From Gammaproteobacteria bacterium (GTDB taxonomy: Bacteria; Pseudomonadota; Gammaproteobacteria; Steroidobacterales; Steroidobacteraceae), in contig JANYHD010000011.1 of the NCBI GenBank assembly GCA_025359205.1, positions 1-64,000 on the forward strand: a stretch of DNA of 64,000 nucleotides, given 5' to 3'. Below, in pieces: positions 34,193-43,990 of the stretch. The stretch's first letter is position 1, and the number at the start of each line of letters is the position of its first letter. Under the pieces are notes generated by a model that worked only from the letters and a program-made list of their open reading frames with translations, did not search any database and was not told where the DNA came from. The translations under genes were made by a program, and so were the position numbers.

Positions 34193-35665
34193 ATGAATAC
34201 CTTCGACGCCCAGGCCACGCCGGTCCGCAACACCTACGATTCCGACGTGCCGCCCAACCTGCTCGAGTTCATGCTGAAGAGCTGGAACCCGAAGGGCCGC
34301 AAACTTCCCAGGGTCATTCCGGATGCCGCGAGTTTCCGCAAGCGGCGCGAACGCCTCTCGCAGCGCTTTCCCGGCGAACTGCTGGTGGTTCCTACGGGCC
34401 ATCGCAAAGTTCGCTCCAATGACACGTACTACGCTTTTCGGCCGGGCACTGACTTTTATTATCTGACGGGCGCGTTCGAACCCGACTGCGTGCTGGTGCT
34501 GCTGCCCAACGGCACCACGCACGAGTCGCTGCTGTTCGTCGAACCGAACCCCGGCAAATCCGACGCTTCCTTCTTTACCGACCGCAACAAGGGCGAGCTG
34601 TGGGAGGGCCCACGCTACGGTGTGGCCGAAAGTGACACGCGCTACGCCATCGCCTGCCGGCCGCTACCGGAGCTGGCCGCAACACTGCAGGCGGCGACGG
34701 CCCTGCCCAACGCCCGGCAGCGCGCGCTGTGCGGCTTTTCCACCGCCACGGAGGCCATGCTGGGTGCCGGCGGCGCCGAGCAGACGCAGCGCGACGAAGA
34801 ACTGGCCACGTTCCTCTCCGAGATGCGGCTCATCAAGGATGCCAGCGAAGTGAAGGCGCTGCGCAGCGCGGTCAACGCCACCAAGCGCGGCTTCGAAGAC
34901 GTCATCGCGCGCCTGCCGGGCGCGCAGAGCGAACGCGAGCTCGAAGGCGTGTTCTGGACGCGCGCGCGCATGGAAGGGAACGAAGTGGGCTACACCTCCA
35001 TCGTCGCTGCGGGCGCGCACGCCTGCACGTTGCATTGGAAGCACAACGACGGCGCCATCCGCAAGGGTGACCTGCTGCTGCTCGACGCCGGCATCGAGGG
35101 TCACTCGCTCTACACCGCGGATGTGACCCGCACGCTCCCGATTTCGGGCCGCTACACGCGTGAGCAGCGCGCCGTCTATGAGCTGGTGCTGGCCGCGCAG
35201 CAGGCAGCGATGAAGCTCGTTAAGCCTGGCAATGATTTCATGGCGCCCAACAAGGCAGCGATGAAAGTGCTCGCGCAGGGCCTGGAGCGGCTGGGCATCC
35301 TGCCGATGAGTGCCGCCGAGGCGCTGCGTGACGAGAACCAATTCTATCGCCGTTACTCGCTGCACAACGTCAGCCACATGCTCGGGCTCGACGTCCACGA
35401 TTGCGCCAAGGCCCGCGCCGAGAACTACAAGTACGGCCGGCTCGTGGCTGGCATGGTACTCACCGTCGAGCCCGGCCTGTACTTCCAGAGCGACGATCTC
35501 ACGGTGCCCGCAAAGTACCGCGGCATCGGCGTTCGCATCGAAGACGACGTGCTGGTCACCGCCAGGGGTCACCAGAACCTGTCGGTCGGGCTGCCGCGCG
35601 AGCCGGCGGAAGTCGAGGCATGGATGCAGCGGGTGTGGAAGCGGCGGGCGCGCAAGCGCCGCTAG
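34193..35665 (+). CDS. Xaa-Pro aminopeptidase (M24B)
   Basis: This 490-residue cytosolic metallopeptidase removes N-terminal residues before proline. The AMP_N domain is seen in FRKRRERLSQRFPGELLVVPTGHRKVRSNDTYYAFRPGTDFYYLTGAFEP. The pita-bread catalytic domain carries the dinuclear metal ligands: Asp residues in DAGIEGHSLYTADVTRTLPISG, His in HNVSHMLGLDVHD, Glu in TVEPGLYF and Glu in GVRIEDDVLVT. It is longer by about 40 residues at the N-terminus than E. coli PepP (VRNTYDSDVPPNLLEFMLKSW). ATG 34193 is the first start after the -10 box. The EamA gene follows after 12 bases. Confidence 0.9.
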   Translation: MNTFDAQATPVRNTYDSDVPPNLLEFMLKSWNPKGRKLPRVIPDAASFRKRRERLSQRFPGELLVVPTGHRKVRSNDTYYAFRPGTDFYYLTGAFEPDCVLVLLPNGTTHESLLFVEPNPGKSDASFFTDRNKGELWEGPRYGVAESDTRYAIACRPLPELAATLQAATALPNARQRALCGFSTATEAMLGAGGAEQTQRDEELATFLSEMRLIKDASEVKALRSAVNATKRGFEDVIARLPGAQSERELEGVFWTRARMEGNEVGYTSIVAAGAHACTLHWKHNDGAIRKGDLLLLDAGIEGHSLYTADVTRTLPISGRYTREQRAVYELVLAAQQAAMKLVKPGNDFMAPNKAAMKVLAQGLERLGILPMSAAEALRDENQFYRRYSLHNVSHMLGLDVHDCAKARAENYKYGRLVAGMVLTVEPGLYFQSDDLTVPAKYRGIGVRIEDDVLVTARGHQNLSVGLPREPAEVEAWMQRVWKRRARKRR

Positions 35666-35677
35666 CGATTCCGGCAC

Positions 35678-36547
35678 GTGAGCGACCTGTTCCTCTATGT
35701 CGTCACCGTGCTCATCTGGGGTTCGACCTGGTTCGCCATCACGCTGCAGCTCGGGCATGTGCCGCCGGCCGTGTCGGTCGCGTGGCGGTTTCTCACGGCT
35801 GCGGCCATCCTGATGGGCTATGCACTGCTGCGCGGCCTGCCATTACGCTTCAGCCGGCGCGATCACGTGTGGATGGCATTGCAGGGGCTGCTGCTGTTCT
35901 GCCTCAATTACGTGGGTTTCTACGTAGCGGAGCAATATCTCAGCTCGGGGCTGGTGGCTGTCATCTGTTCGATGCTGACGGTCGGCAACATCATCGGCAT
36001 GCGCGTGTTCTTCAACGTGCACACGCGGTTGCTCAACCTGCTGGGCGCGATGCTGGGCATCGTTGGCGTGATCGTGCTGTTCTGGCCCGAATTTCGCGCC
36101 CTGTCAGCGACCGACAGCACGACGGCGGGCATGGCCTGGGCGCTAGGCGCGACCATCAGTGCCTCGCTCGGCAACATGGTCGCAACCCGCAACCAGCGCC
36201 AGGCTTTGCCCGTGCTGCAGGTCAACGGCTGGTCGATGCTCTATGGCGCGCTCATCACCTGTGTGATCGCCGCGGCGATGGGCCAGCGCTTTGTATTCGA
36301 CTGGTCACTGCGCTACGTGTCGGCATTGGCGTACCTGGCCGTGTTCGGCTCGGTGGTGGCCTTTGGCACCTACCTGACTCTGATGCAGCGCATCGGCGCC
36401 GGCCGCGCTGGTTACACCATGGTGGCGATCCCGGTTGTCGCGCTGGTGATTTCCACGTTCCTGGAGCATCTGCAGTGGACCATGACGCTCTGGGTCGGAG
36501 TCGCGCTGTGCCTCGCGGGCAATGTGCTGGTGCTGCGGCGCCGCTAG
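35678..36547 (+). CDS. EamA family (DMT) transporter
   Basis: This inner-membrane protein has 289 residues, ten hydrophobic helices and two EamA repeats: VVTVLIWGSTWFAITLQLGHVPPAVSVAWRFLTAAAIL, LNYVGFYVAEQYLSSGLVAVICSM in the first and GSVVAFGTYLTLMQRIGAGRAGYTMVAIPVVALVIS in the second. It probably exports amino acids or other small metabolites. The start is GTG. It lies 12 bases after the Xaa-Pro aminopeptidase gene, so peptide-derived amino-acid export is possible but unproven. Its stop overlaps the stop of a small minus-strand gene. Confidence 0.87.
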   Translation: MSDLFLYVVTVLIWGSTWFAITLQLGHVPPAVSVAWRFLTAAAILMGYALLRGLPLRFSRRDHVWMALQGLLLFCLNYVGFYVAEQYLSSGLVAVICSMLTVGNIIGMRVFFNVHTRLLNLLGAMLGIVGVIVLFWPEFRALSATDSTTAGMAWALGATISASLGNMVATRNQRQALPVLQVNGWSMLYGALITCVIAAAMGQRFVFDWSLRYVSALAYLAVFGSVVAFGTYLTLMQRIGAGRAGYTMVAIPVVALVISTFLEHLQWTMTLWVGVALCLAGNVLVLRRR

Positions 36548-36753
36548 ATATCCATCGTGACCGTCAGGGTCAGGCGCCGTCCCTGCTCGGATAGCGCGAT
36601 GCCGGTGGGCTGCAGGTACAGGTCAGTCGCGTTGTTCGGGTCATCGGCATCCAGGCGCGCGAGACAGGTGCGACCAAACAGTTCCATCCTATTGCGCGTC
36701 GACAGCGACAACACGTAAATTGTAGCGGTTCCCGCGAGCCGCTGACGCCGCAC
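36544..36753 (-). CDS. Small hypothetical protein
   Basis: This 69-residue product starts at GTG 36753, two bases after the AraC stop. A shorter 47-residue version starts at an ATG (MELFGRTCLARLDADDPNNATDLYLQPTGIALSEQGRRLTLTVTMDI). Codon choice in the second half looks coding (GCC, GAC, AAC, CTG rich), and the end alternates like beta strands. No ribosome binding site is evident and I recognise no family. Confidence 0.4.
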   Translation of the reverse strand: MRRQRLAGTATIYVLSLSTRNRMELFGRTCLARLDADDPNNATDLYLQPTGIALSEQGRRLTLTVTMDI

Positions 36754-36755
36754 CG

Positions 36756-37751
36756 TCAGTGAGGCGGCGCGTGACGCTCGGCGCGTATCGAGTGGGGTCC
36801 CGCGCCGACGACGTCGCGCTCGCGCAGGCGCTGCGGCTTCACGGCGTATTCCGCGCGCAGGTGGCGGAACAGGCTGGTGCGACTGCCAAACCCGACCTGC
36901 TCGGCGATCGCGGTCATCGTCCAGTCAGATTCCTGCAGCAGCCGCAGTGCCGCCGCGGCGCGCTTGCGATTCAGGTAAGTGCTGGGCGTCAGGCGGTAGA
37001 CTGACTTGAAGGTGCGCAGGAAGTGGAACGGCGATAGATGCGCCGCGGCCGCGATATCCTTCAGCGCGATCGGATCGCGATAGCGGGCGTGGATGAAATC
37101 AACGCCGCGGCCCAGCCGCCGCAGCAGTTCGCGCCGGGTCGCCGGGCGGCTCGAAGGAATGGCGGCTTCGACGCGCAGCTGCCGGTGCTGGAGGCGCATC
37201 ATGCGGGCCAGCAGGAATTGCAGCTGCTCTTCCAGCCAGTTCTCATCAGCGAGACCGGCATCGACGGCGCTGCGGATGTGGCGCAGCACCGGGCTGACCA
37301 GGCGGTCATGCTCATACAGGCGCTCGGCGAATTCGCCGCAGCCAGCGCCGCGTGCCGTGTGGTCATCGAGCTGGCCCGCCACGGAAACGGCCAGCGAAGT
37401 CCACACTTGGTTCACCAGGCCTGGCTCGAAGAAGATCGAGAATGAGTGCACGGGCCAGAGTGACTCGATGCGGCTGGCGTAGCTGCGCCCTCCGTTGATG
37501 ATGGCAAAGGTATCGTCGTCGACCGATACGCGGTGACCATCCAGGAAGTAGTCTTCCGCGCCGCCGAAAGCGGCCTTGATGGACAGCAACTGCCGGTATT
37601 CCGGGTATTCCACGCGGCGCGCGCGCGCGGAAATGACCGCGCTCTCGCGGCCCCAGCGCTCATAGAACTGCGGCCTGAAGGTCGGATCCCAAGTCGCAGG
37701 CATTTCCCTGTAGATCACCTGACACCTGTAGCGGGAACTCGCCCGCCCCAT
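36756..37751 (-). CDS. AraC family transcriptional regulator
   Basis: This 331-residue regulator has a sensory N-terminal half (YPEYRQLLSIKAAFGGAEDYFLDGHRVSVDDDTFAIINGG, a cupin-like ligand pocket) and a C-terminal pair of helix-turn-helices: LKDIAAAAHLSPFHFLRTFKSVYRLTPSTYLNRKRAAAALRLL and MTAIAEQVGFGSRTSLFRHLRAEYAVKP. It is divergent from the TonB-dependent receptor gene, so it probably controls that gene or itself. The start could also be ATG 37703 (MPATWDPTF). Confidence 0.87.
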   Translation of the reverse strand: MGRASSRYRCQVIYREMPATWDPTFRPQFYERWGRESAVISARARRVEYPEYRQLLSIKAAFGGAEDYFLDGHRVSVDDDTFAIINGGRSYASRIESLWPVHSFSIFFEPGLVNQVWTSLAVSVAGQLDDHTARGAGCGEFAERLYEHDRLVSPVLRHIRSAVDAGLADENWLEEQLQFLLARMMRLQHRQLRVEAAIPSSRPATRRELLRRLGRGVDFIHARYRDPIALKDIAAAAHLSPFHFLRTFKSVYRLTPSTYLNRKRAAAALRLLQESDWTMTAIAEQVGFGSRTSLFRHLRAEYAVKPQRLRERDVVGAGPHSIRAERHAPPH

Positions 37752-37934
37752 CCTCGCATTCTAGACCCGGCGGCGGCCCGGCTTGTTGCACATCTTGCTA
37801 ATCCCGGCGCGCGCGACTGCGGTAAATGCGCAACAACTGCAACGAGCCGCACGGCCGCGATTCATAGACTCCTCGTTACTGCAGGGCCACATGGCCCGCA
37901 CAACTCTACACCTATTTTAATCGAGGGGACGCAC

Positions 37935-40900
37935 ATGCTTTCCAGGTTTCCAAGCCGAAGACTTCGGGCCATTGCGGCCTGCGCGACCGTGCTGTTTGCA
38001 GCGGGGCCAGCCGCAAATGCGCAAACCGCGGCCGCCACCACGCCCAGCAATGAGCAGCTCGAAGAAGTGGTTGTCACCGGTTCGCGCATCGTATTGCCCA
38101 ACATGGGCAGCACCAGTCCGATCCAGGTGGTGACCGCCCGCGACATACAAGTGTCGGGCAAGGTGGATGCAAGCGATGTGATCCTGCAACTGCCGCAGAA
38201 TTTCAACAACTCGTTCGCAGATTTCAACGGCCGGACCAGCGCACTGACCACGGCCGGTGGCATCGCGACGGCAGACCTGCGCGGCCTCGGGCCCCAGCGG
38301 ACGCTGGTGCTGATCAACGGCCGCAGGTTGGGCGCCGCTGACGCCAACACCGCCAATCCAAATCCCGCCCCCGACCTGGACCAGGTCCCGACCGCGCTGA
38401 TCGAGCGTATCGATGTCGTGACCGGCGGCGCGTCCGCGGCCTACGGATCCGATGCCATAGCCGGCGTGATCAACTTTGTCATGAAGCGGAATTTCGAAGG
38501 CGTGCAGGTCGACGGGCAGATCGGCGAAAACTGGCACGAGCAGCACAACAAAGTGGCGCAAGGCTTCAACACGGCGCCCGGCTATTCGCCACTGACCGGC
38601 AGCATCCACGATGGGCGGAACACGCAGTTCAACATCACCATGGGCGCCAATATCGCCGGCGGCAAGGGCAACGTGACGGGCTACTTTGGTTACCTGCAGG
38701 CCGACCCGGTGCCGAGCGGCAACCGCGATTTCGGCGCCTGCCAGCTCAACGCCGGCACCGATTCCACGGGTAAATACGACACGGCGTTCTGTTCCGGATC
38801 CGGCAATTCGAATTTTTTCCAGCGGGTCGGCGACCCGAACATCTATTCCGTGCAGGGAAATCAGTTCGTGCCACGGGGCGCGGACACCACGCCGCCCGCG
38901 GTCTTTAATTCACAGCGCTACATCTACAACGGACGCGATGATCTGCGTTACACGGCCGGATTCATGGCGCACCTGGACATCAACGAACACGCCAGGCCCT
39001 ATGCCGAGTTCGGCTACACCAACGACCGCACCGACCAGAAGATCGCGCCCACCGCGCTGTTCCGCGGCGCGAACCCGATTGATCCTGCCGGCACCGGCAA
39101 CTACAGCGTCAATTGCGACAATCCGTTCCTGAGCGCGCAGCAGGCCACCATACTCTGCACGCCCTCGCAGCTCGCCTACGTCGCCGCCAACCCCGGGCTA
39201 CCTTGCATGTACCCGACCGGAGCGCCCTCGCCCAATTGCGCCGACGTCAACATCGGCCGCCGCAACGTGGAAGGAGGCGGTCGCGAGTCCTACTACGAGC
39301 ACACCAACTACCGTGCCGTGATCGGCAGCAAGGGCAATCTTGGCCAGGCCTGGAACTATGACGCCTATGGCCAGTACTACTACACGTCATTCTTCAACGT
39401 GAACAAGCAGTACATGAATTTCATCGCGATCAACAACGCACTGCAGGTCACGAAGGACGCGGCCGGCAACCCGGTGTGCATCAGTGGTTCGTCCTGCGTG
39501 CCTTACGACATTTTCAAGGATGGTGGTGTCACTGCCGACCAGCTCCAGTACCTGTACCTGAACGGCTCTGCGTACGGCACCAACTCGCAGCGCATCGTGC
39601 ACGCCGACGTGACCGGCGACCTTGGGAAATACGGCATCAAATCGCCGTTGGCGACCGACGGCATGTCGGTGAACCTGGGTTATGAGCATCGCTCCGAGAA
39701 ACTTGGATTCGATCCGGACTCAGGTGAGATCAGCGGACTGTTGTCGGGGTTTGGCGGCGCGGCCTCACCGATACACCGGGGGCTGAGCCTCGACGAGGAA
39801 TTCATCGAATTGGGCGGCGCCCTGGTGCAGGACCGGCCGGGCATCAAAAACCTGATCATAGACACCGGCTTTCGCGCCTCGGATTACTCGACCAGCGGGC
39901 GTGTCAGCACCGGAAAGTTCGAGATCACCTATGAGCCGATCGAGGACCTGCGCTTGCGCGGTTCCATCCAGAAGGCCATTCGCGCGCCAAATCTGATCGA
40001 GTTGTTCAATCCGCAGGCAATCGGCTTGGCCGCCTCTGGCCAGGATCCCTGCGCGCCAGACGAAACCACGCACCAGCCGACGGCTTCCCTGCAGGACTGT
40101 CTCAAGACCGTACCGGCCGACACCGCTTCGCAGGCCGCATTCACCGCCGCCTACAATGCCGGCACCATTCCCCAGGGAACTGGCAGCCAGCTGACCTCGG
40201 AAGTCGGCGGCAATCCGAACCTGAAAGCGGAAAAGGCCGACTCCTTCAGCCTCGGCGTCACGTTTGCGCCCCATGCGCTGCCACGTTTCAGTGGCAGCGT
40301 GGACTACTTCCAGATCAAGCTGAAGGACCAGATCGGGGGAATCCCGCCGGGCATATTGCTGAACGGCTGCCTGCAATCGGGCAATCCGACTTTCTGCGGC
40401 GGCATCGTGCGCAATCACCGGGACTGGGGCCTGACCGGTGCGACACTGGCCGGTGGTGGCTACATCATCCAGACCGTGCTCAACTCGGGCGGCACCAAGT
40501 TGAGCGGCGTGGACCTGCAGGGCGTCTATCGCATGGACCTGAATTCGGGATGGGGTTCGGTGGCCCTCGCCCTCAACGGCGCGCTGCTGCTGAAGAACAT
40601 CTCGCAGTCCTATCCGGGTTCAGGTACCTACGACTGTGCTGGCCTGTTCGGCAACCTCTGCCAGACTGTAAACCCACGTTGGCGCCACACCCTCCGCAGC
40701 ACCTGGGTGGCGCCGCACGGCGTGGAAGTGGCGGCCACGTGGCGCTTCATCGGTGGTGTCTCGCTCGACAACAATGACGCAAATCCGCTGCTGTTTGGCC
40801 ACACGTTCCAGGACGGCACGGGCGCCCCAACCTACGACTATTTCAGTGCCCACATTGGCGCTTACAGCTACCTGGATCTGTCGGCGAGCTGGGCGGTGCA

Positions 40901-41057
40901 CAAGGGGATCGAACTGCGCGCCGGCATCAACAACATCCTGGACAAGGATCCACCGCTGGTGACCTCCGAGATCACCTCGAGCGGTGCCAACAACACGTTT
41001 GAAACCTACGACACGCTGGGACGGCAGCTGTTTGCGGCGTTCACGGCGAAGTTCTGA
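37935..41057 (+). CDS. TonB-dependent outer-membrane receptor
   Basis: This 1040-residue receptor imports a bulky substrate through a plugged beta-barrel driven by TonB. A signal peptide (AIAACATVLFAAGPAANAQ) is followed by a TonB-box-like EEVVVTGSRI, a plug (IQVVTARDIQVSGKVDASDVILQLPQNF, RGLGPQRTLVLINGRRLG, YGSDAIAGVINFVMKRNFEG) and a long barrel ending in FAAFTAKF with the terminal aromatic. Its length and many Cys pairs in loops fit the large receptors common in this group. ATG 37935 has GAGGGG seven bases upstream. It is divergent from an AraC regulator and its last 17 bases overlap the convergent hydrolase gene. Confidence 0.92.
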   Translation: MLSRFPSRRLRAIAACATVLFAAGPAANAQTAAATTPSNEQLEEVVVTGSRIVLPNMGSTSPIQVVTARDIQVSGKVDASDVILQLPQNFNNSFADFNGRTSALTTAGGIATADLRGLGPQRTLVLINGRRLGAADANTANPNPAPDLDQVPTALIERIDVVTGGASAAYGSDAIAGVINFVMKRNFEGVQVDGQIGENWHEQHNKVAQGFNTAPGYSPLTGSIHDGRNTQFNITMGANIAGGKGNVTGYFGYLQADPVPSGNRDFGACQLNAGTDSTGKYDTAFCSGSGNSNFFQRVGDPNIYSVQGNQFVPRGADTTPPAVFNSQRYIYNGRDDLRYTAGFMAHLDINEHARPYAEFGYTNDRTDQKIAPTALFRGANPIDPAGTGNYSVNCDNPFLSAQQATILCTPSQLAYVAANPGLPCMYPTGAPSPNCADVNIGRRNVEGGGRESYYEHTNYRAVIGSKGNLGQAWNYDAYGQYYYTSFFNVNKQYMNFIAINNALQVTKDAAGNPVCISGSSCVPYDIFKDGGVTADQLQYLYLNGSAYGTNSQRIVHADVTGDLGKYGIKSPLATDGMSVNLGYEHRSEKLGFDPDSGEISGLLSGFGGAASPIHRGLSLDEEFIELGGALVQDRPGIKNLIIDTGFRASDYSTSGRVSTGKFEITYEPIEDLRLRGSIQKAIRAPNLIELFNPQAIGLAASGQDPCAPDETTHQPTASLQDCLKTVPADTASQAAFTAAYNAGTIPQGTGSQLTSEVGGNPNLKAEKADSFSLGVTFAPHALPRFSGSVDYFQIKLKDQIGGIPPGILLNGCLQSGNPTFCGGIVRNHRDWGLTGATLAGGGYIIQTVLNSGGTKLSGVDLQGVYRMDLNSGWGSVALALNGALLLKNISQSYPGSGTYDCAGLFGNLCQTVNPRWRHTLRSTWVAPHGVEVAATWRFIGGVSLDNNDANPLLFGHTFQDGTGAPTYDYFSAHIGAYSYLDLSASWAVHKGIELRAGINNILDKDPPLVTSEITSSGANNTFETYDTLGRQLFAAFTAKF

Positions 41058-42162
41058 AGTGAATACTGTCGAGCCAGGCCAATACAGTCCGCACGAACTC
41101 GCCGGGATCGGCGCTGCCACCCTGCTCACGATAGGCTGCCGTCCGCGACGGATAGCGCGTGAAATGATGGTTAATCCCGGCGAGCTCGTGGAACTCGGCC
41201 TTGCCGGGGTGTATGTGATTGACGGTGTCGGCGATCAGCCGCACGGCATCCGCGCTCTCGAACCAGTCGTATTCTCCGTACAGGGCCAGCACCGGCGCGC
41301 CGATGCGGGCCCACGCGGCCGGCCAGTCCTGCTGCTGCGCCTGCTGGTGGAAAGCCAGCGGCCGCCCGTAGTGGAGCCGGCCGCTCGCGCCGACGATGTG
41401 AGACCAGACCTCGCCGAGTGCGGGATCGGTGCGGGCGATCGCCTCGGGCGACTCGCCCTGCAACAGGTAGCGCGCGAAGAATCGTTCGCGCGCCTTCATC
41501 TCGTCTGACAGGCGCGCCGGATCGGTGCCGCCCAGCTCGAGCGCGTGCCGCTCGAAGGCCAGCATTCTCTCGAACCAGGTCGTGGCGCCGCCGCCCCACA
41601 CCACGACTCCCGCCACCGGATGGCCGGCTGCAACGAGCGGCGCATAGGTCGCGCCCATGCTCGCGCCGAGAACCACGATGCGCGCGGGTTCCACGTCGGG
41701 ACGCTGGTACAGGGCTTCAAGTGCGGCACGGTACTGGCCCAGTTCGGTCTCGTAGTCGAGCTGTGCGCAAGGCGTGCCGAGGCTGTCGCCGACACCCGAT
41801 TTGTCGATTCGCATCCACAGGACGTTCGACTGCGTAATCAACTGCTTCTGCATTAGCGACCACCCATCGCTCATGCCGACGCCAAAATCGACAGAATCGC
41901 AGGACAGCCAGCCCACGAACAGAACCGCCGGCAGTCGTCCGATACGCCCTGCCGGCCGCGTGACGATGCTGCGCAGGCGCGCACCGCCCGGCCCGCTGAT
42001 CACGCCGTATTCCGTGTCGATGCCCGGCAAAGCAAGCAGCGCCTGCGTGCCGCGATGTGGCAGGTCTCCGACCAGCCGCGTGCCCGCCATCACCAGGGAG
42101 CATTGCAGACCGGGCACCGCCGCAGCTGCGGCAGCCAAAATCAATAGCGTGCGCCGGTTCAT
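41041..42162 (-). CDS. Exported alpha/beta hydrolase
   Basis: This 373-residue protein has a signal peptide (LLILAAAAAAVPGLQCS) and a serine-hydrolase core. LPAVLFVGWLSCDSVDF is the oxyanion region, GASMG the nucleophile elbow, YGEYDWFESAD the acid and INHHFTRYP the base. It probably cleaves esters or peptides outside the cytoplasm. It overlaps the FG-GAP gene as ATGA and so is co-translated with it. Its 3' end overlaps the TonB receptor on the other strand. A shared substrate with that receptor is possible but not shown. Confidence 0.82.
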   Translation of the reverse strand: MNRRTLLILAAAAAAVPGLQCSLVMAGTRLVGDLPHRGTQALLALPGIDTEYGVISGPGGARLRSIVTRPAGRIGRLPAVLFVGWLSCDSVDFGVGMSDGWSLMQKQLITQSNVLWMRIDKSGVGDSLGTPCAQLDYETELGQYRAALEALYQRPDVEPARIVVLGASMGATYAPLVAAGHPVAGVVVWGGGATTWFERMLAFERHALELGGTDPARLSDEMKARERFFARYLLQGESPEAIARTDPALGEVWSHIVGASGRLHYGRPLAFHQQAQQQDWPAAWARIGAPVLALYGEYDWFESADAVRLIADTVNHIHPGKAEFHELAGINHHFTRYPSRTAAYREQGGSADPGEFVRTVLAWLDSIHFRTSP

Positions 42163-43874
42163 GATCGTTTCCCCCTCGGGACGCCGCTTGAAATGATGAA
42201 CACGCGGCCGGAGTGGTGCCCGTTGACGGCACTCCAGCCGGAGGTGATCAGCAGATCAACCGTACCATCGCCATCCACGTCGCCCATGCCCACCGCATCA
42301 AAGCCAAATGTATCGCCGGGCGTGCGGCAGGTATAGGTCTTGAGCAGGTGTCCATCCCGTCCTGAAAACAGGTAGGCCCGTCCGCCGGAAATTGCAGCCT
42401 GACCGTACTGCCAGGCGCCGATGATGAGATCGGCGCGACCGTCACCGTCAACGTCGCCCGCCATGGAGGGGCTGGTGCCAAAACCATCGCCGGCCGTCTC
42501 GCCCGTGAGCGCGTACAACGTCTTGCCGGTGCGGCCCGAGACCATGTAGATGCGTCCAGTAGACTGCCCGCGCGCTGAATTACTCCAGTCCGAGGCATAG
42601 ACATCGCGCACACCGTCACCATCCATGTCGCCCGGCACGGAGACGAACATGTAGCCCAGCATGCTGCCGGTGGCGTCAGCTTCCATGACGAATTTTGGGC
42701 GCGTTGATGAGCCGTCGTACACATACACGCGGCCATGATGCGAGGGACCGGCGCCCGGTGCGCCAACCACCAGCAGGTGCTGCTTTGCGTCCGCGTAACC
42801 GGCGACCGTGCTGCCGAAACCATCGCCTGGTCGCTCGCCCGAAAAGGTCCGCAGCAGCGAGCCATCCTTGCCTGAGTACACGTAGGCGTGACCAGGCACT
42901 TTGCTCTCACCCTCTTTTCCCGGCGACCCGACAACCACGTCAGCATAGCCGTCGCCGTTCACGTCGCCGGCGCCCGATATGTGATTGCCGAAGGACTCGT
43001 CTGCATTGGGCGATGTGAGCGTCTGCAGCATGCGGCCGTCGCGCCCGGAGTAGATGTGCGCGACGCCCGCACCGGCGGGGCCACTGGCCACGACATCCGG
43101 GATTCCGTCGTGATTCGTGTCGCCCGCTGCTTCCACGCCCGTGCCCAGCTGGTCACCTGCCTGCCCATCGGCGGTCCACAACAAGCGCCCGCTGCCGACC
43201 GAGTAGACGTAGATGCGTCCGGCGTTCGAGTTGCCCGCACCATGGGTGGGCGCCGACGTGACGATGTCGTTGACGCCGTCCCCGTCGACGTCGCCGATGT
43301 TGCGTGCGATCCAGCCGAATTGATCCCCGGCGGCCTCGCCGCGCCACTCATGGATGATCTTCACCGGTTCGACAAACGGATGTTCAAAATCACCGGGCCC
43401 GGGCAGCAGCGCCAGGTAGCGTGGATCGTTGCGATACTCCGCCAGGCTGGCGTCGTCGCTGATTTCAGTCATGTCGTAGCGATGTGTCGCGGCAGCGCGC
43501 CCCAGCCACTCGAAGGCATGTTCTGCATCGTGCCGTGCAGCGTAAGCAACGCCGAGGCCATAGAAATCGCGCGGCGAGTCGGGTGCGAGCTGTAGCGCGT
43601 GCTGGTAAGCGGATACCGCCTGCGCGTAGTCGTGCAGCTGCCGACTGGCCCTGCCCAGTGCGCGCCAGGCCTGGACATTGCCTGGATCGCTGGCCGTGAT
43701 CTGGCGCAGCGCCGTGGCGGCGCCGCTGGCGTCGCCCGACTGCAGCCGCGTCACCGCCTCATCCAGCGCAGGCGAACCGATGTCTGCTGGCGATGAAGCG
43801 GCGCCACCGAGGCAGGATGCGCACCACAGGCAGGCTGCAGCCAGGGCTTGGGCGATTCGCTTGGATTGATGCAC
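42159..43874 (-). CDS. FG-GAP/integrin-alpha-like repeat protein with TPR head
   Basis: This 571-residue exported protein has a signal peptide (IAQALAAACLWCASC, possible lipoprotein Cys) and TPR-like helices at about 40-140 (VQAWRALGRASRQLHDYAQAVSAYQHALQLAP). About seven FG-GAP blades follow, with calcium-binding DxDxDG loops such as GDVDGDGVND, GDTNHDGIPD, GDVNGDGYAD, GDMDGDGVRD and GDVDGDGRAD. It forms a probable beta-propeller for binding at the cell surface. The stop overlaps the start of the alpha/beta hydrolase. The TPR-plus-propeller layout with a coupled hydrolase is uncommon. Confidence 0.85.
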   Translation of the reverse strand: MHQSKRIAQALAAACLWCASCLGGAASSPADIGSPALDEAVTRLQSGDASGAATALRQITASDPGNVQAWRALGRASRQLHDYAQAVSAYQHALQLAPDSPRDFYGLGVAYAARHDAEHAFEWLGRAAATHRYDMTEISDDASLAEYRNDPRYLALLPGPGDFEHPFVEPVKIIHEWRGEAAGDQFGWIARNIGDVDGDGVNDIVTSAPTHGAGNSNAGRIYVYSVGSGRLLWTADGQAGDQLGTGVEAAGDTNHDGIPDVVASGPAGAGVAHIYSGRDGRMLQTLTSPNADESFGNHISGAGDVNGDGYADVVVGSPGKEGESKVPGHAYVYSGKDGSLLRTFSGERPGDGFGSTVAGYADAKQHLLVVGAPGAGPSHHGRVYVYDGSSTRPKFVMEADATGSMLGYMFVSVPGDMDGDGVRDVYASDWSNSARGQSTGRIYMVSGRTGKTLYALTGETAGDGFGTSPSMAGDVDGDGRADLIIGAWQYGQAAISGGRAYLFSGRDGHLLKTYTCRTPGDTFGFDAVGMGDVDGDGTVDLLITSGWSAVNGHHSGRVFIISSGVPRGKRS

Positions 43875-43978
43875 GGGATCCCCCTTGTCAGTGATGACTT
43901 AAATGGCCGAGCCTGGCAGCCTCGCGGGCACGCCGTGTTGCAGATCCTGCCAAAGGACTGCGCTGCCCACGCAGTTGC

Positions 43979-43984
43979 TATAAT
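43979..43984 (+). promoter_or_regulatory. Perfect -10 box six bases before the agmatinase start
   Basis: TATAAT (43979-43984) ends six bases before ATG 43991. A transcript from it would begin at or next to the A of the ATG. No Shine-Dalgarno sequence precedes the ATG, so a leaderless mRNA is suggested. The -35 region (43956-43961) is poor. Confidence 0.5.
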
Positions 43985-43990
43985 TCACCG

